From Anseranas semipalmata (Eukaryota; Chordata; Aves; Anseriformes; Anseranatidae), in assembly GCA_013399115.1 (NCBI GenBank), contig VXAA01005176.1, positions 377,438 to 441,437 of the forward strand: a stretch of 64,000 bases of DNA. The letters run 5' to 3'. Shown here piece by piece: positions 13,751 through 27,345 of the stretch. The translations under genes and the position numbers were made by a program. Each line of letters begins with the position of its first letter. Positions within the stretch are counted from its first letter, which is position 1. Below the pieces are notes generated by a model. It saw only the letters and a program-made list of their open reading frames with translations. It was not told where the DNA came from and made no database searches.

Positions 13751-13808
13751 GTAGAATAGAATAGAATAGTTCAGTTGGAAGGGACCTACAAAGATCATCA
13801 AGCCAGTA
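13751..13808 (-). mobile_element. CR1 LINE 3' tail, inverted
   Basis: Read on the minus strand, this is the diagnostic avian CR1 3' end: a GATGATCTTTGTAGGTCCC-like block, then CTTCCAACTGAACTATTC and a tail of repeated ATTCT units. Only the last 55-60 bases remain, a 5' truncation typical of CR1. No coding part is kept. Confidence 0.85.
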
Positions 13809-16800
13809 TGGTACTGTGTTTTGGATTTAGGATGAAAACAATGCTGATAACACACTGCTGTTTTAGTTGTTGCTGAGCAGTGCTTACACTGAGTCAAAGA
13901 CCCCTGCCAGCTTCTCAAGCACAGACAATCAGAAAACACAGGTATTTATCCGCTACAGATTTGTGCACAGTCTGTTTATCAGTCACACGTTTCCACATGG
14001 CTTCAGGTCTCATCTCTGACAGACTTTTAGCCATGGACTTGCAAAATGTCCAACCTGAAATAATGCTACTTCTCCTTCCCTTTTAAAAGAGAGAGGCAGG
14101 ATTGATGCTTGTTATAGTTTTAAAGCCAGTTTCCTCAAACTTTTTGGGGATTGCATTCTGTGCTTATTTTCCTTAGTAAGTCAGGATTTATTGGCCAATT
14201 TTAGCCTAGTTTGAAAGAATGATAGAGATATCGAAAAGATGAAGTTTCTTCAAGCTCTGTGGAAAAACTGGTAGGAGGCTGAAAGACTCAAGGAAGGAGC
14301 AGACCCACATTAAATGTTTCCAACATGAAAAGGCAAGTGATGTCCGTACTTAGCTGTGTCTTCTGACTGAGCTGGTGACTGACCAACATGAATGCGTATT
14401 CTTGTTAACCAGGCAACAGATGTGCTCTTTTAATTAAGGGACACAAGGACAAGCTGGGACTCCTGGCTAAAAAGGGATAGTTACGCAGCTGGAAGCATTC
14501 CAGAACAATAAACTTCAAAGGGAATAAAGGAAGAGCTGCAGTTACTGCAGTGGAAGTACAGGGATCAAGGCAAAATAGGCTTTCAATTACAGTTGATGAA
14601 AAAAAGTGTTCTCTGTTGCTTGACTCAATTTCTCATGTTGTCCGTGATCCTAGACTTACTAATATTAAATGGTAGCTTCTGCAAACCTCTGCATTTTAAA
14701 GCTCCAGATCAGTAATTTAGGAGAGAGAGGATACTTCTTGCATCAACAGCATGCCAAGGCTACAAGAGCTTATAACATAAAGATCATTTCAAATACCTGC
14801 TGGGCTACTGAGGTGTGACATAAGCTTTCTCATGTATTCTAAGACAATTGTACAGTGAAAGCAAAAATGGATTCACTGCTAATCTCAGGACTCCAGCAGA
14901 CAATTCAGATTTTCTACCTACTGGAATTTAAATATGGATTAGATATAAACAACTGCAAACTAGGATGAAATGTCAAAAAAAAAAAAAGTCTGAACAAGTT
15001 TCTTGCTTTTTACTGACATGTAATCCTACTGTTCCTTGCATTTTGGAGTGTTCCCCCCATCTGAGAAAACCATATGAAATTTAATAAAGCAGATTCCTCT
15101 ACTGTCCTACATTACAGTAAATGAAACTAGAAGGCAGAGACATGCCATCTTGCCCAAATCACTACAGAAAAATCTATGTATTTTTACATTAGGATGGAAT
15201 TCCCCAGCTATGTATGGAAACGATCTTTTACGTTGGCAAGATCACCAAGGGTAAACATAATTTTCATTTATAGGTCTCAAATTTTGCCTTAAGTAACAAG
15301 AATCGCAGAAGTCCTACGGGTCAATTTTCTTCTAGAATATTTTCCCTATTCTGTAATCAAATCAGTAATGGAAGTTTAAAAAAAAAAAAAAAACTTGCTA
15401 TGCTTTTATGCTGTAGGGGCTACTCTAGGAATACAGTTTTCTACCACTATGCATTTAACTTCAATACAGACACTATTTCCCCTTCTTGTTTATAAGAATG
15501 CTATACTGTAATTACAATAAGTCGTAACTTTTTCTGCCTAATAAGCCCATTAAAGCCAATATTCTGTCGAGAAAGAAATTAGAATGCTCTGACATAATGT
15601 TTTTGGCAGAATAGTTTGGGCTGTTTCTTCTCACCGTTGGAAGCTTTTAAACTGTTTAGTAAGTTATTTGTAAGTTTTCCTTGTTATCAACATTAGTCTG
15701 ACTTGTTCAAGATTTTAATTTTCCTTACTCTGCTTGTGTAAATATGCTATATTACTCTTATTCATCTAGAGCCCTACAGATGTTGTGATCATTTGGAAGT
15801 ACTAAGAATTCAAAATTTTTCAGCTAACTCCATAGCTGGTTTCATCCATAAGTTTTATCACATTACCCTGATTTAGATGTGTGGTTTATTTACTCTAATA
15901 AACAAGTTTTACTCTAGACCTACTATTTTCCTATTCTTATTTTCCTTGTCCTAATAGTTAATTGCTTTGAGAGCATGATCAGCAGTAATTTAAAAAATTA
16001 GAAAGCAAAGGCATTAAACATTTCAGGCTCATTTATTTCTCCCATTTTTTCCTCATTCACTTGGTTAGGCAGCAGAGCCATACTTTCCTTTATCTTTCCT
16101 TATTTTCAAATGTAATTTCAGGATATTTCTAGAATCGTTATCATTCCTTAACTTGTCCATATATGCTTATGTTATTATTTTACATCCATTCCTAGAAATA
16201 TCCCCTTCTATGTTCTTGTGCAATTCTGTTTCAATCTTCAGGACACTGAAAGGCCCTGGGAAATACATGTTTAGAATCTTGCTCTCCTTCTCAACACCGG
16301 AACAGAACATCACTGTGCCTTCAGTGTCTTCCCTTTCCAAAACTGCCACATGGCTAACCCACATTCTTTTACTCCCAATGGGATGCAGAATTATTCATAT
16401 ACCAACTTTCTAACTTCATAAACTTTGTTCTTTTTTTTTAAAACATACAAAGTACTACAGTTCTAAAAATTTTTTCTCTAAATATGCCATATTTTGTTTT
16501 TCACAAACACTTTCATGCTAACTGCTAACCTCCTTAGTAGCTACTAGTTCCTCAGAAGTCTAAAATAGTTTCCTCTTTTGTCTTATTCCCAAAACTAGAA
16601 CTGCTCACACTCTTCACAAGCATGTGGCTTAACTCTGATACTGAAGTCCTTTTTGTGCATTCATGAGTTTCTTCTGCTGCAAAGAGATTGCAAGAGCAAC
16701 AAATCTTACCCATGACCAAGCCACAGATTACAAAATTCTTTGTGCACGTATTAGCTGTCCAAGTCCCTTTTTTAAAAAATAGAGCTGTTCAAATCAAAAT

Positions 16801-18911
16801 CCAAGATGTGATACAAAAAATAAAAAACAACGTACTTCCAGTAATAAAGATGATTATTTCTCACAATGCCAGGTGAGAAAAACAACATAGAAAATACAGC
16901 ACTAACATAAAACAGCATCTGCACCTTCCTTAGTACTATCTGCCCCTCAGCATTCCTTTAACCATGTGGAACTATAACAGGGTCTGGGTGAACAAAAAAT
17001 AAAAAAGGTGATAATTAAGTAATTAAGCACCATCTTGTTCTTCAGCCTGTGTGATCTGCTTGATGTATTCAGTGAGACTAACACATTACCTCCTATGACA
17101 TATACAATTTCACTACAGCTTCCAATAGTGATGACAGTGGAGCACCTCCGTATGCATAAAGTGAAGCAATAGTAATTGTAAAGCACAACTGGGATGTAAC
17201 TGCAGAGACAACTGCCTGTACCAGACGCAATCTAAGGAACAATGAATCACCCCTCCTTTCTTCGTTTATGATCCCCTTCAGGCAGTTCAAGCAAGCTCCT
17301 CATTTTCCTTTTCTTCCTACTGACAGTGGAAAAAACACAAATAAACATGGTTTTCAACAAAAACAGCATACTGGCGCTCAAATTATAAATTAAGACTTTA
17401 CTACTTTTATGACCTCATTTTCCATCTTTCTTCATCTTCATTTCTTCTTTCACTCCTGAGAGAATGTTCTGGAACTGACTGTAATTTACACCCAGGCAAA
17501 TTGTAAATTATAAGACGCTTGTGCTGTTGCACACAAGGAGATAATTAAGACCTAACCTTGTTTTGCATCCACTGTGAAAAGGTGTACGAAACTTAACAAG
17601 GTATGAGGTTGCAGGAAATTTAGTAACTTCTTTTCTTTCACGTGAACCCTTAATCTTTTCAATATTAAGAGGTTAAACAGACTGCATATTATCATGTTAA
17701 AAAATCATATTTAATATCCAGATCTACCATAAAAATGTTAAAGATTTCCTATGGGTATTGTCATCTTTGTTTATCTACCTATAGGGATTTTCTTTGTTTC
17801 CTTAATACTGTTCTAAGAACGATAATAGTAACACCTCTTAATCAAACCCTGGTGTTCTTGTTTCAACTTTTTTTTTTTACCCAGTGACTCAGCTGTTCCA
17901 CACAACAAAAAGGAAGATTCTCCTGCTTGTTTCCTCACCTTATCATGGCAAAGAAAGTTGCACACGTTTATTGTTTTGAACACAGCTAGTTAAGCTTGTC
18001 TTAGTGCTCCTTACCCTGCTGCAGATCCACCTTTGTTCAAAGAACTTTGAAAGTGCAGCCAGACAGACTTTTGGCAAAGAAGGAAAGGGATTTAAGAGAT
18101 ACTGCTCTGTGCTGCAGGTCCATCTCGCCCTGCTCCAGAAGGTTGAAAATGGACACCAGATATGACGGAGCTCACATTTCCCCACACACCAGCTAAACAA
18201 TTAATGAATTAAATGGGTTAATTGTGTACAACACAAGAGCAGTACCCTCCTGGTCTGGACAAGGTCTTTGAGAATAACTCTCTGTAAAACAGGGAGTCAT
18301 ACAGAACTAGGTCTAAATAAGCAGTTTTGTCTACTGAAGCACTTTCTTTGCATTTTGACCAAGGTAATATATTCTTTCGGGAAGGATACATTTGCAAAGT
18401 TCATCTTATTTACACATAGCTCAGTTACCACCACAAGGTACTGTATTGTACAAGACTGCAACACATCTGAGGGAGCTTCAGGCTGCCAGGACTATGAGCT
18501 CTGTTTCCAGCACAGGCAGGTGTGACGGTATTGAAGGACCGTGAGCTACAACTGAGATCCTAACTTGGGCCATTATATTAAACGCCTTCAGTTAAAAGGG
18601 TATGATTACTCCTCTCAGTGTGCAGCAACAGGATGAAAAGTACATCATGTACTAAGTTAACAAATGCACTGTTCAACAACTAAAAACAAACAACTGATAA
18701 TCATCGTGGTTAAAGCAAGTGGCTTCCACAAAGCCAAACATAGCTCAGCTGTCTCTGCAAGTCCCATCAGCAGAACAGCTGAGTAGGAATATTAATTTTG
18801 GAGCTGAGTTAGTATGACAGCAACAGAGGGAAAAAAAGGCAGATCCAGAAGAATGAGGCAAATTCACCAATACGATTTTGCTTTACAGGGGTGGGAGCTG
18901 GTAACGATAAA
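13809..18911. other. AT-rich non-coding DNA
   Basis: No gene recognised. It includes poly-A runs at about 14974 and 15379 and long T-rich blocks. Opposed frames at 16153-16413 (plus) and 16167-16364 (minus) overlap one another and show no domain. The stretch at 17990-18200 is slightly GC-richer but was not matched to a repeat. Confidence 0.5.
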
Positions 18912-18975
18912 AATCAGAGAATAATTGAGGTTGGGAAGGCCTCCTGGATGCCACCCTGTTCAGTCTCTGGCTCAA
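18912..18975 (-). mobile_element. Old CR1 LINE 3' fragment, inverted
   Basis: ATCAGAGAATAATTGAGG followed by TTGGGAAGGCCTCCTGGATG resembles the reverse complement of CR1 3' ends ('atcatagaatcattgaggttggaagggacctctggagatc'), then CCTGTTCAGTCTCTGGCTCA in place of 'agtccaaccccctgctca'. It is diverged. The element may extend to about 19100, where similarity becomes too weak to call by eye. Confidence 0.6.
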
Positions 18976-21374
18976 ACCACAGCCACTTCACATCTAGATG
19001 AGCAATAGAAGGGGATACCCATTGCAGGCCTAAACTGTAACTTTCCTCCAGGCTCCGAGTAAAAACCTGGTGCCATCCCACTATCCCTGAGGAACACGCC
19101 TACTGAAGTTCATTTATGCAGAAAGCTGGTTAAGAAACTGTTCAACTAAATTGTCTATGTATGGACACAGCTTTCATATTTAACATATTTTGTTTTATTC
19201 AATTGTGTGGTGGCAGTTTTAGCTAGCATATTTGAGTAACATTTATCAAATCATTTAAAGTCGTGTCCAGAAATCTTTAATCATGCTTTTAATTAGGACT
19301 GGACATACACTATGTGATGTATAACATGACTGTCCAAGCAACTTTTTATAATGATATTTCTTGAGTGATTACTGTCCTTTGAGACTGATAACTTCAAAAA
19401 CAATTACAGAAAACCCTTAAGAGAAAGCAGCTCTTTCTGCAAATATTCTTCCTATTAAGCAATTCATTAAAATAGCTGGGGAAAGCAAAGAGAAAGCATA
19501 AGCACAGGCAAGGGCAATTTAACATATTATTTTATTCAGTATAAACAATCTTTTTGAGGCATCCACTTGGCTCTAATTATTCTGATCTTGTATTAAAAAA
19601 AGCATGTGTAGGAAATATTTTTTCAATCAAATGATCAAGAAAGATAATCCAAAGTGCTCTACATCCAACGTTGCAATTAATTCTCTTAAGCTTTAGCTTT
19701 ATTCTTGTTAAGAGCACTGTGAAATTCTGTGAACTGTACCTCATGCTGCTGTAGGTATTATTTTGTATATCACTGTTGGAGCATAATAAAGCACTGGTTC
19801 AGTTATATGTAATGCTGAAAATGATATTAAACACAGCTAATGCTTTCTTTGCATTTATTTAAATTGTATTGACCAAGATGCCGTTTTTCAGTAGGCAGTA
19901 CACCTACAAAAATCTGTTGTGATTACTAAATTATGAAATAAAGAACGATGATACAACATGACAGACTAGCATTTGGAACATACTTTTAAAAATATACATA
20001 GCAAAAGTCAAACTATGCCTAGAGCAAAATTTTGCCACAATGTTTATTAATTAGAATAGCGAGATCTGATATATGATTTGGGTATACACACCATGTGTCT
20101 TTCAGTATGTCGAGGCAGACAGAGCATTTTATAACCAGCTTGCCTTTCAAAGAGTAAAACTTTAATATTAGATAACACACATGCCACTGCGTACATTATT
20201 ACAGAATGATAAATGCATTTAATCAAATTGACCAACTTTTATGATACTGTTAACATCATGAGATGTGCATATAAATGGATACATATGCAGACACGTTTCT
20301 TCTAGGAGGTCAAATCATGTTTCCAGATACTGCACATCTAGCTGACCATTAAACTCTTCAAACATTAAATTTCATTTGGAACAAGTAGACCACTCTGTTT
20401 TAAATTGTTGACCTTAAATAGCTGATCATTAAAGTGTCAGCCATTTGTCTGAAAACATGAAAATGGATTTTGGATGGCTTCCAGAATCTCCAGAAATTAT
20501 GTGTCAATGTAAAATGGATTATATATATTTTTTACAATGAGGAGCCCAGCCTGTCAATTTCATTATTTCTCTTCTTGATGTGTACACAAGATTTACATTA
20601 TGCTTTTGAAACCTAAAGGTCAGCTTTACGTGGTGCCAATTAAATGGATAACTTGCAGCGCTGCACCTCTCCATTTGTTCGGTTATTTCTGCTGGCAATG
20701 TTAAAAATGAGTAACACTTAACTGCTCTGTCCTGTATTGAGTTTCTGATTCACTCTGACAGGATACCATTAGCAGTTATTCAGACTTTTGCCAGATACCA
20801 AATTTAGTTACATTATCTTAAGGTAATACTGAATAATACTGAACAATTTTGCTGGAGTATTGCACACAACTCGATTTCCCTTGATGTGAATGAAAGTCAA
20901 CAAATTGCAGGAAGCCTCAACAAAGCATAAAGCTGTCGTTCTGAAGTAAGAATATTTAAACAGGAAAAATCAGTTTAAAAATAATCAACAGCTGGCTGCG
21001 GTATTTAAGGAACTACAAGAATCTATGCTGTGACAGACATCTATAAAGAATCTTGTTTTGTTGATTTTGAGGTGGGGTTTTTTTTGTTAGCTTTTTGTTG
21101 TTGGTTTTTGTTTTTTTTTTTTTCTCCCTCCAAGCTCACTTGAGCAGCATACCTGAGTGAAAACATCTGACAATCAGAAAAAAGTTTTGGACTTTTCAAC
21201 GATGTAAAGTATCCTAGCAGATGCTGTACAGTCCTGTCACATGCACTGCAAGTGCAAATGAATAAAATATCCTAAAAAATTGTAACACATCATAAAGGAA
21301 CTATTTCACACAGTAAAATTACAAAATAAAAATCCTAATCTCTACACCGTCATGAGGTTTTCCAGTCATACCAG

Positions 21375-21398
21375 AAAAAAAAAAAAAAAAAAAAAAAA
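21375..21398 (+). repeat. Poly-A tract, 24 bases
   Basis: A pure A run followed by GAAGGAGG. No coding-like or transposon-like sequence was recognised immediately upstream, so I do not call a retroposed gene copy. Confidence 0.9.
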
Positions 21399-23070
21399 GA
21401 AGGAGGCTTTGAGGAAAAAAAACAGAATGGATCATTCTAACTTTTGGAATCCTCCTAGGGTTAGCTTGTAGCAACAGGAATACATTTAGAGATGTATTTA
21501 CAGCCTCACAAATTTTGAAAGGTCCAATCTACCTCTATGCATTAACATATGACTTGAAAACTTAAAAATGACCATCTTTAAGTAAGATTGAGGATCAAAA
21601 ACCAGCCAGGCAAATGCTTTAGGCATTGAGGTACACAGTATGAAAAGAAGGCTTAGAAACTTTGCAGTTCTAACCTTCTACTGTTATTTAAAACACCCAA
21701 AATATTTTGGCTGTTGAAAATATTGAAAAAACAATGTTCCGCCGTTACCTGAAATTGCTAACATTTACCAGTGGCATGAAGACATCCTGTCCTTATAGAA
21801 ATTTAATTTACAAATTCGATATCTGTATGAAATCCTGGCTTTCAGACCATGTAAAAGACAATTTTTGGAGAGTAACTAAACCTGTTCATATAAACAATAA
21901 CAAAACAGATTGTGCCTGAGCTGCATGCAGTCCTGAATGCATTACCTCAAAGCAATAGCTTTCTTTTTAGTTTTAAAGAACAGAAACATATACGCCTTCT
22001 TTAGAAATGGGTTTAATGAAAAGAACTGGTACTACCCACGAATCTTTTTGCCCATCATGAAAAGCAACTGATATTCTGTTTCTGTATGCATTATTTTTGT
22101 AAAACATTCAGGGGCATACTTACTAATTTATATGTATGCATAAGCATTTCCATGCTCCCAAATATATGGAGACTGTTGTTGCACCTGTTGACACCAACGG
22201 TAAGAATCCAGAAATGCAAAATCAAGTTACTAGCTATTAAAGTTTTTACAAATCCCAAACTCTGTGCTTTTACTTGTCTGTTTTTCAGTTCTTTTAATTC
22301 TAATAAATCTACAAAGGCAGGTTTACAGCTAACTTATCCTTTAATCTCCCAACTTCTGTCCCAATAACTAGACACCAGCATAATTTTGACATTCAACCAA
22401 GAGTACTTCTGTACACTTTGCACATACAAAGTACTTTTTCAGTATATCATTTTCCGCCCCCCCATGAACTACAACTCAGCTTGTATAAAGTACACAAGAT
22501 GCTAATAACTGAAGATGCAACCACAAATTTTGCATTTTAACTAATAACTGCATTACACAAAGCCATAGCAAAACATTACCTCACCAGCACTAGTTTCTCA
22601 GGATTCTTGCAATCAAATACAGACTCATTCTGAAATTGCTTTATGTTATTTTGAAAATGGAAAGGTAAACACACTGCTTCCAGAAAGGTGACTGAAAAAC
22701 AATCCTATTGTTAATCTCTGCAAGATTTTCATTGATTTTCATCAGTTTTGCATTGCTGGAAGCAAGTTAGTGAGACAGTTGGTATCTAATCAGCAGGGAA
22801 AGAAGTCTCTGTTATTCTTTAAAAGCATGGTTCCCTGAATGTTTGGGAAAGGAAATGGATTCCAGGTAAAACTGCAGGAGATGGAGGCCACGAAAAAAGT
22901 GGATAAATTGAAATGCACACAAAAAACTGTGGCTTAGAAACTTTGATGGAAGAAACAGTATCACTAGCTCTGGTTCTAGGAAGATGAAGCCAGCAGCAAA
23001 TCAAGAGAACCCAGTTAGAAGGGAACTAGGTCTCCTGGAGATGTCCAAGGCTAACACAAAAACATGCGAC

Positions 23071-23139
23071 ATGCCCGCCCGCGCCGCGCCCCGCCCNNNN
23101 NNNNNNNNNNNNNNNNNNNNNNNNNNNNNNNNNNCCCCC
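23071..23139. other. GC-rich sequence flanking an assembly gap
   Basis: AT-rich DNA changes abruptly at 23071 to a stretch made almost entirely of G and C (CCCGCCCGCGCCGCGCCCCG), ends in a 38-base N gap at 23097-23134, and resumes with five C residues before ordinary sequence. The gap probably hides a GC-rich tandem repeat or a sequencing artefact. The frames that run through it are meaningless. Confidence 0.85.
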
Positions 23140-26100
23140 ATGCAGACTGCATCATCTAGATATGCTGACATCTCAGGATACAAAAAGATCTAGAAGAAGG
23201 AATGTACCTCACTGTAAGAAAAGACAAGCTTGCCTAGGCTTTAATTCAACAAGACAAGATTCTCCCTGAATTCACACAGAAGCATGAAAAGACTATGTCT
23301 TTCCTAACCCAACTTCTTTGGGTAGGTAAAAAAAGCAATGCAAATGTTTTCCTTAACTGAGAAAAATATATTTTATTACATGGCACGAAGATGTCTGCCT
23401 CAAGACTATTTTAAGAAGTGGTTAATTTCTAGCTTGCTATCAAATCAGGATAATTTTTGAGTACGAAAATAAGAAATTACTATAAGGTAAGCACCAGTGA
23501 CATCTGTACCTGCACTCCCTCCTTCAGACTGGAGATTGTATTTCCTGAACACGTCTGTAAAAGTATGCAAATACATACTGATTTTTCTTTTATTTAAATC
23601 TTTTTTCTCATTAACTATATTTATATTTGTTACTTCAAAGGCTTTTAAGTTGCACAATGGGGTAGTGGTGGGTGGAACACTGCCTGGAGCCCTCCCTCCC
23701 CAACCCCCCAAGCAGTCTATGTCATAAGAAAGATTATTTCAGTCATACTGATCAGATTAGAAATAGACATGGATTTCTCTCAAGATATTAATTTGACCTG
23801 TAGAGCCTCGTCCAGAAAACTGGTATCAGAGAGTTCATACATTTCATCATTTCTCTCATCTTTTAATCCATATTCATGCCAACAGTCCCACTACAGAAAA
23901 TAGGATAATGGTGCTTAGGTGGGTAAAAAAAATAATTAAGAAATGGTTTACTTGCTTGTATTGGGATTACTCACACAAGAAATTAATTTTGCGATTATAA
24001 TCATAGCTAGTAATGTTCCTTGCGTGTTTGGGCCAGAACTTCTGTCATCCAGCTTTAGACAACTGGATGATCTGGGTATTTTCATAATCCTGTCAAGAAA
24101 ATCTATGCATAAAGCTCAGAAGGTGGTTCACCTTTGTTCAATGAGAATCTGTAGTCCACTACACCTGACCCAGCATCATTCTAGAGAACAAAGATTGCAA
24201 TACCTTAAGACAGCTTTATCTTTCTTTCGCCAGATTGACATTAAGATGGCTATCTTCATAATGCTGTGGAATAATCGTGGAATTAAAGATTAACTTTCTC
24301 TTTCCCTTTACAGAATCTTGCTTTTCCAACCAATCAGAATGGCACTAGTAGATCCAATTCTACATTTTAAATGGGTTATTAGCAATGACATACAATTCCA
24401 AGCTCCTAATATTAAAGTACACTACCTTTGTTCAGCTTTCTCATTGTATTTCCTGAAAGTTATGTCACCCTCCTTTAACAAATATTTCTACAAAATGTTT
24501 TACTAAATATTTTTCTCTACCAGAACAGATTGTTACTCAGAGCAGGAAATCTATGTTTATATATTAAAAAATAAATAAACAGTAAGAATGTCCAGTTAGC
24601 TAGACAGTAGGGTTTTTTTTTTTTAACCCTCCCGAGTGCTACCACTCTTTATCAGAAGTTTTGCTTTACTTATGCATTTTGACATTATGAACTGGTGCAT
24701 AAAAGCTTCCTCTTTAGCCACTGTCAAACTAAGTGCTGAATGGATCAATAAATATATAACAAATATTAAATCTTGAGCACTTAACTTCAAAATTCTTTGC
24801 AAGAAGTTTAATTCTTATAACTTCCTTTTCTTGGATGAAGAATTATAATATAAAAATTGAGTCATGGGCAGTACATAACAAAACTTGGTACAAGTATGCT
24901 ACGTGTGCAAAGATTTACTCTTTGCACCCTTACATCTTTGAGCATAGAAATGGACAAACCTAGTTCTGGCTCAGAGTCAACAGCAATCATTTCACCTACA
25001 TGGGACATGGAAGAGGGGCATATGATGCAACTTAATCTCCCTATATTCTGACCTGTAAGGTTCATGGTCTCCTGCTGCTGCCCCTACACTGGTTTCTGCT
25101 GTACAAGGTCCTCCATTTTACTTCCACATCTTAATGGCATGCTTTGGCATTAATGATTTTGTAGGGTCATTAAAACTCTCAAACCACTCTGAAAACTACA
25201 AAGGAAATTAAACCGCAAGAATATGTTTTCAAATCGTCTGATCTTGGTGGATGTCATTCTAGCATATGCAAAGAATTGGTTGACAGGAACTCTGAGTCAT
25301 CGATAGTGCTTTGAGAGCACACAGAACGTGCATGAACTATCAAATGACTGGATAAGGTCAAAGACAGTGCTGACCTCTACACAGTGAAATGAAAGGGTTT
25401 TCCCAATAAAAATACTGTGCAGAAGGTAAAACAGGATCTAAAAATCCCTAGAAGATTATCTATTGATCAAAATGGATCAACTTACCTAATGCAGATCTGA
25501 AGGGTTTTGTCTGTTGAGGTCACTCAGTAGTTTTAGTCACTTATTCTTTAAAGCAGAGATGAGAAGTGCAAGCAGCGACCTTTCATGTAATAGCTCAGAA
25601 GTTAAACTGTTCATGCAAATGGTGAGAGATCTCTACTTCTCAGCCATATCTCTCAGGGGAGTTCCCGAAGATGTTTTAAGCTGTCTTACTAGATCAAGGT
25701 AAATCTGCCTCTCTTGATAAATCTTTTCTACTTTGCATCACATAAAAACATTAACTCAAAGAGCAAGTGCAACACACCATCTTGGCACAAAGACAGGGGT
25801 AAAACAGAATATGACAGCACAGCCGAAGTTGTTGCTGGTCAGAAGACAAGTACTCAAATCAAATCTAGGTTTTTGTATGGTAGAGCACTACCTGCTCCAG
25901 GAGATATTTTAGGATTATAAAGTACCAAGTATCATCAACTTTTGCTCTTACAATACCACATGCATTTTTGATTTGCCCCAGATAAGCCCTTTAAAATATA
26001 ATTAGTGACAATATAGATAAATGAAGTACAGCTTTATAAGCTTTAGCAGCTTTTGGTGACATCTCAAATTTGGATTCCCTGAGAGCACAACTCTCAGTAT

Positions 26101-27080
26101 AAACTGCAAAGTTTCTAGATTATAATGTAAATGGTAGCCTTACTATTTTTGTTGGTCTGTATGTCGCCGTAACTTGTCAAGTACAACAGGCATGCTTCTG
26201 CCTAAAACTCAGTTATTTTCTTTTGATGACTTATTTACAGAAGTCCCAAAGAACAAAAGCATGTTCTGAGCACTGGTCTAGAGGAAATTAAAAGAAAAAA
26301 ATTATAAAGCCTGAGATAAAAGAGGCAGTCCAGAAAAAAATAAACAAACAAACTTACACTATGCTAGTTTCATAAATAGAAACCCAAATAACTGTTAATT
26401 TCTACCATCTAGTGCATAAAAAAGCAAGCTAGATTACAGAGTGCTAAGCAGTAAAGGGGTAAATATGCCCTCCAACTCACATGTGTATATATGTATTTTT
26501 TTCACCAATTTCTAAGTTTACTTCTTAGTTTGGATGCATTCAGAGATGATTTTCTAGCAAGTTAGAACTGGGTCAAGTAACCGCTGGCACTTCGTCTCCA
26601 TCATCTGCTCCACAGAACACCTCACCAAATACCGTAAGAGTCACTGAAACACTGACTCCATAATTATTATTATATATATATATTTTTTTAAACATAGGTT
26701 AGTGTAACACAAACGGCGGAGGGAAGGGGCAGAGCCCTGGCCGTGCCAGGGCCGCCGGCGCCCTCGGCGCTTCCCACCCCCAGGCCCAGCCCGCACCGCA
26801 GCTGCCACGACATCCGCATAAAACAGTTCCAGCGTGAGGAAAATCGGTAAATAAACAGAAGTCCTCTTCTCCCCTCCGCCCCCGGCCCAGGTAGCGCACG
26901 GAAAGAGGAGCCCGGTGCGGGGACGCGGCCTCTACCCGCACACCACAACACCGCGCCCCTTCCACCTCCCCCGACATTGTGGGACCGCGGGGCAGGCGCG
27001 GCGAACGGCACCCGGGCCAAGGGCTGCCGGCCGCAGGCGGTCAGGCCGGGGCCCCACGCAGCCGCCGCGGGTACCCGACC

Positions 27081-27089
27081 GCCGCCATC
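27081..27089 (-). promoter_or_regulatory. YY1-type motif
   Basis: On the minus strand this reads GATGGCGGC, the core of the YY1 promoter motif that often overlaps start codons or sits just after transcription starts. In minus orientation its ATG opens only a 15-codon frame before a stop, so if it is used it would be a 5' leader or YY1 element rather than a full start exon. The motif is short and could be fortuitous in a CpG island. Confidence 0.4.
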
Positions 27090-27254
27090 ACGAGGGCGAG
27101 CCCGCCTTTCCGCAGCCACGCGGCACAGCGGAGCCCCGTAAAAGCGGCGTGAAACCCCTTTACCAGCCCAGAAGAAAAGAACGCACCGGTTCTCAGGTAG
27201 CCGCCCCAGGCTTCGCGCTTCCTCGCCTCACGCATTTAAGGGGTGAACCGTTCT

Positions 27255-27264
27255 CCCCCGCCCC
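27255..27264 (-). promoter_or_regulatory. GC box (Sp1/KLF type)
   Basis: CCCCCGCCCC on the plus strand, GGGGCGGGGG on the minus: a full-strength GC box inside the CpG island. A second one (CCGCCCCC) lies near 26876. They support promoter function but do not set direction. Confidence 0.5.
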
Positions 27265-27309
27265 TCCTCGGGCCTGCCCTCGCCCAGGGTGGGGCCGACC
27301 CGGAGAAGG

Positions 27310-27345
27310 CTCCCGGGCTCGCTCCCGGGCTCAGGCCCGGGCCCG
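27310..27345. repeat. 12-bp tandem repeat with CCCGGG cores
   Basis: Three 12-base units with CCCGGG at 27312, 27324 and 27336 (unit about GCTCCCGGGCTC). Each core is palindromic, so the segment can fold on itself. It lies at the right edge of the CpG island. Confidence 0.7.

Larger units (their letters stand above)
18976..26695. other. AT-rich non-coding DNA, possible conserved non-coding stretches
   Basis: No gene recognised. It includes a T-rich simple repeat at about 21076-21123, a 24-base poly-A run at 21375-21398 and a gap at 23097. The segments at about 19140-19420 and 20380-20860 are complex, free of simple repeats and have the texture of vertebrate conserved non-coding elements; this is an impression without alignment support. 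The right edge carries an AT dinucleotide run at 26671-26683 just before the CpG island. Confidence 0.45.

Noticed and set aside
18430..18545. GC-richer segment considered as an old LINE or SINE
   Set aside because: No block could be matched with confidence to a known consensus by eye.
22984..23193. Open frames on both strands across the N gap at 23097-23134
   Set aside because: They are open only because N codons are not stops; no sequence supports a protein.
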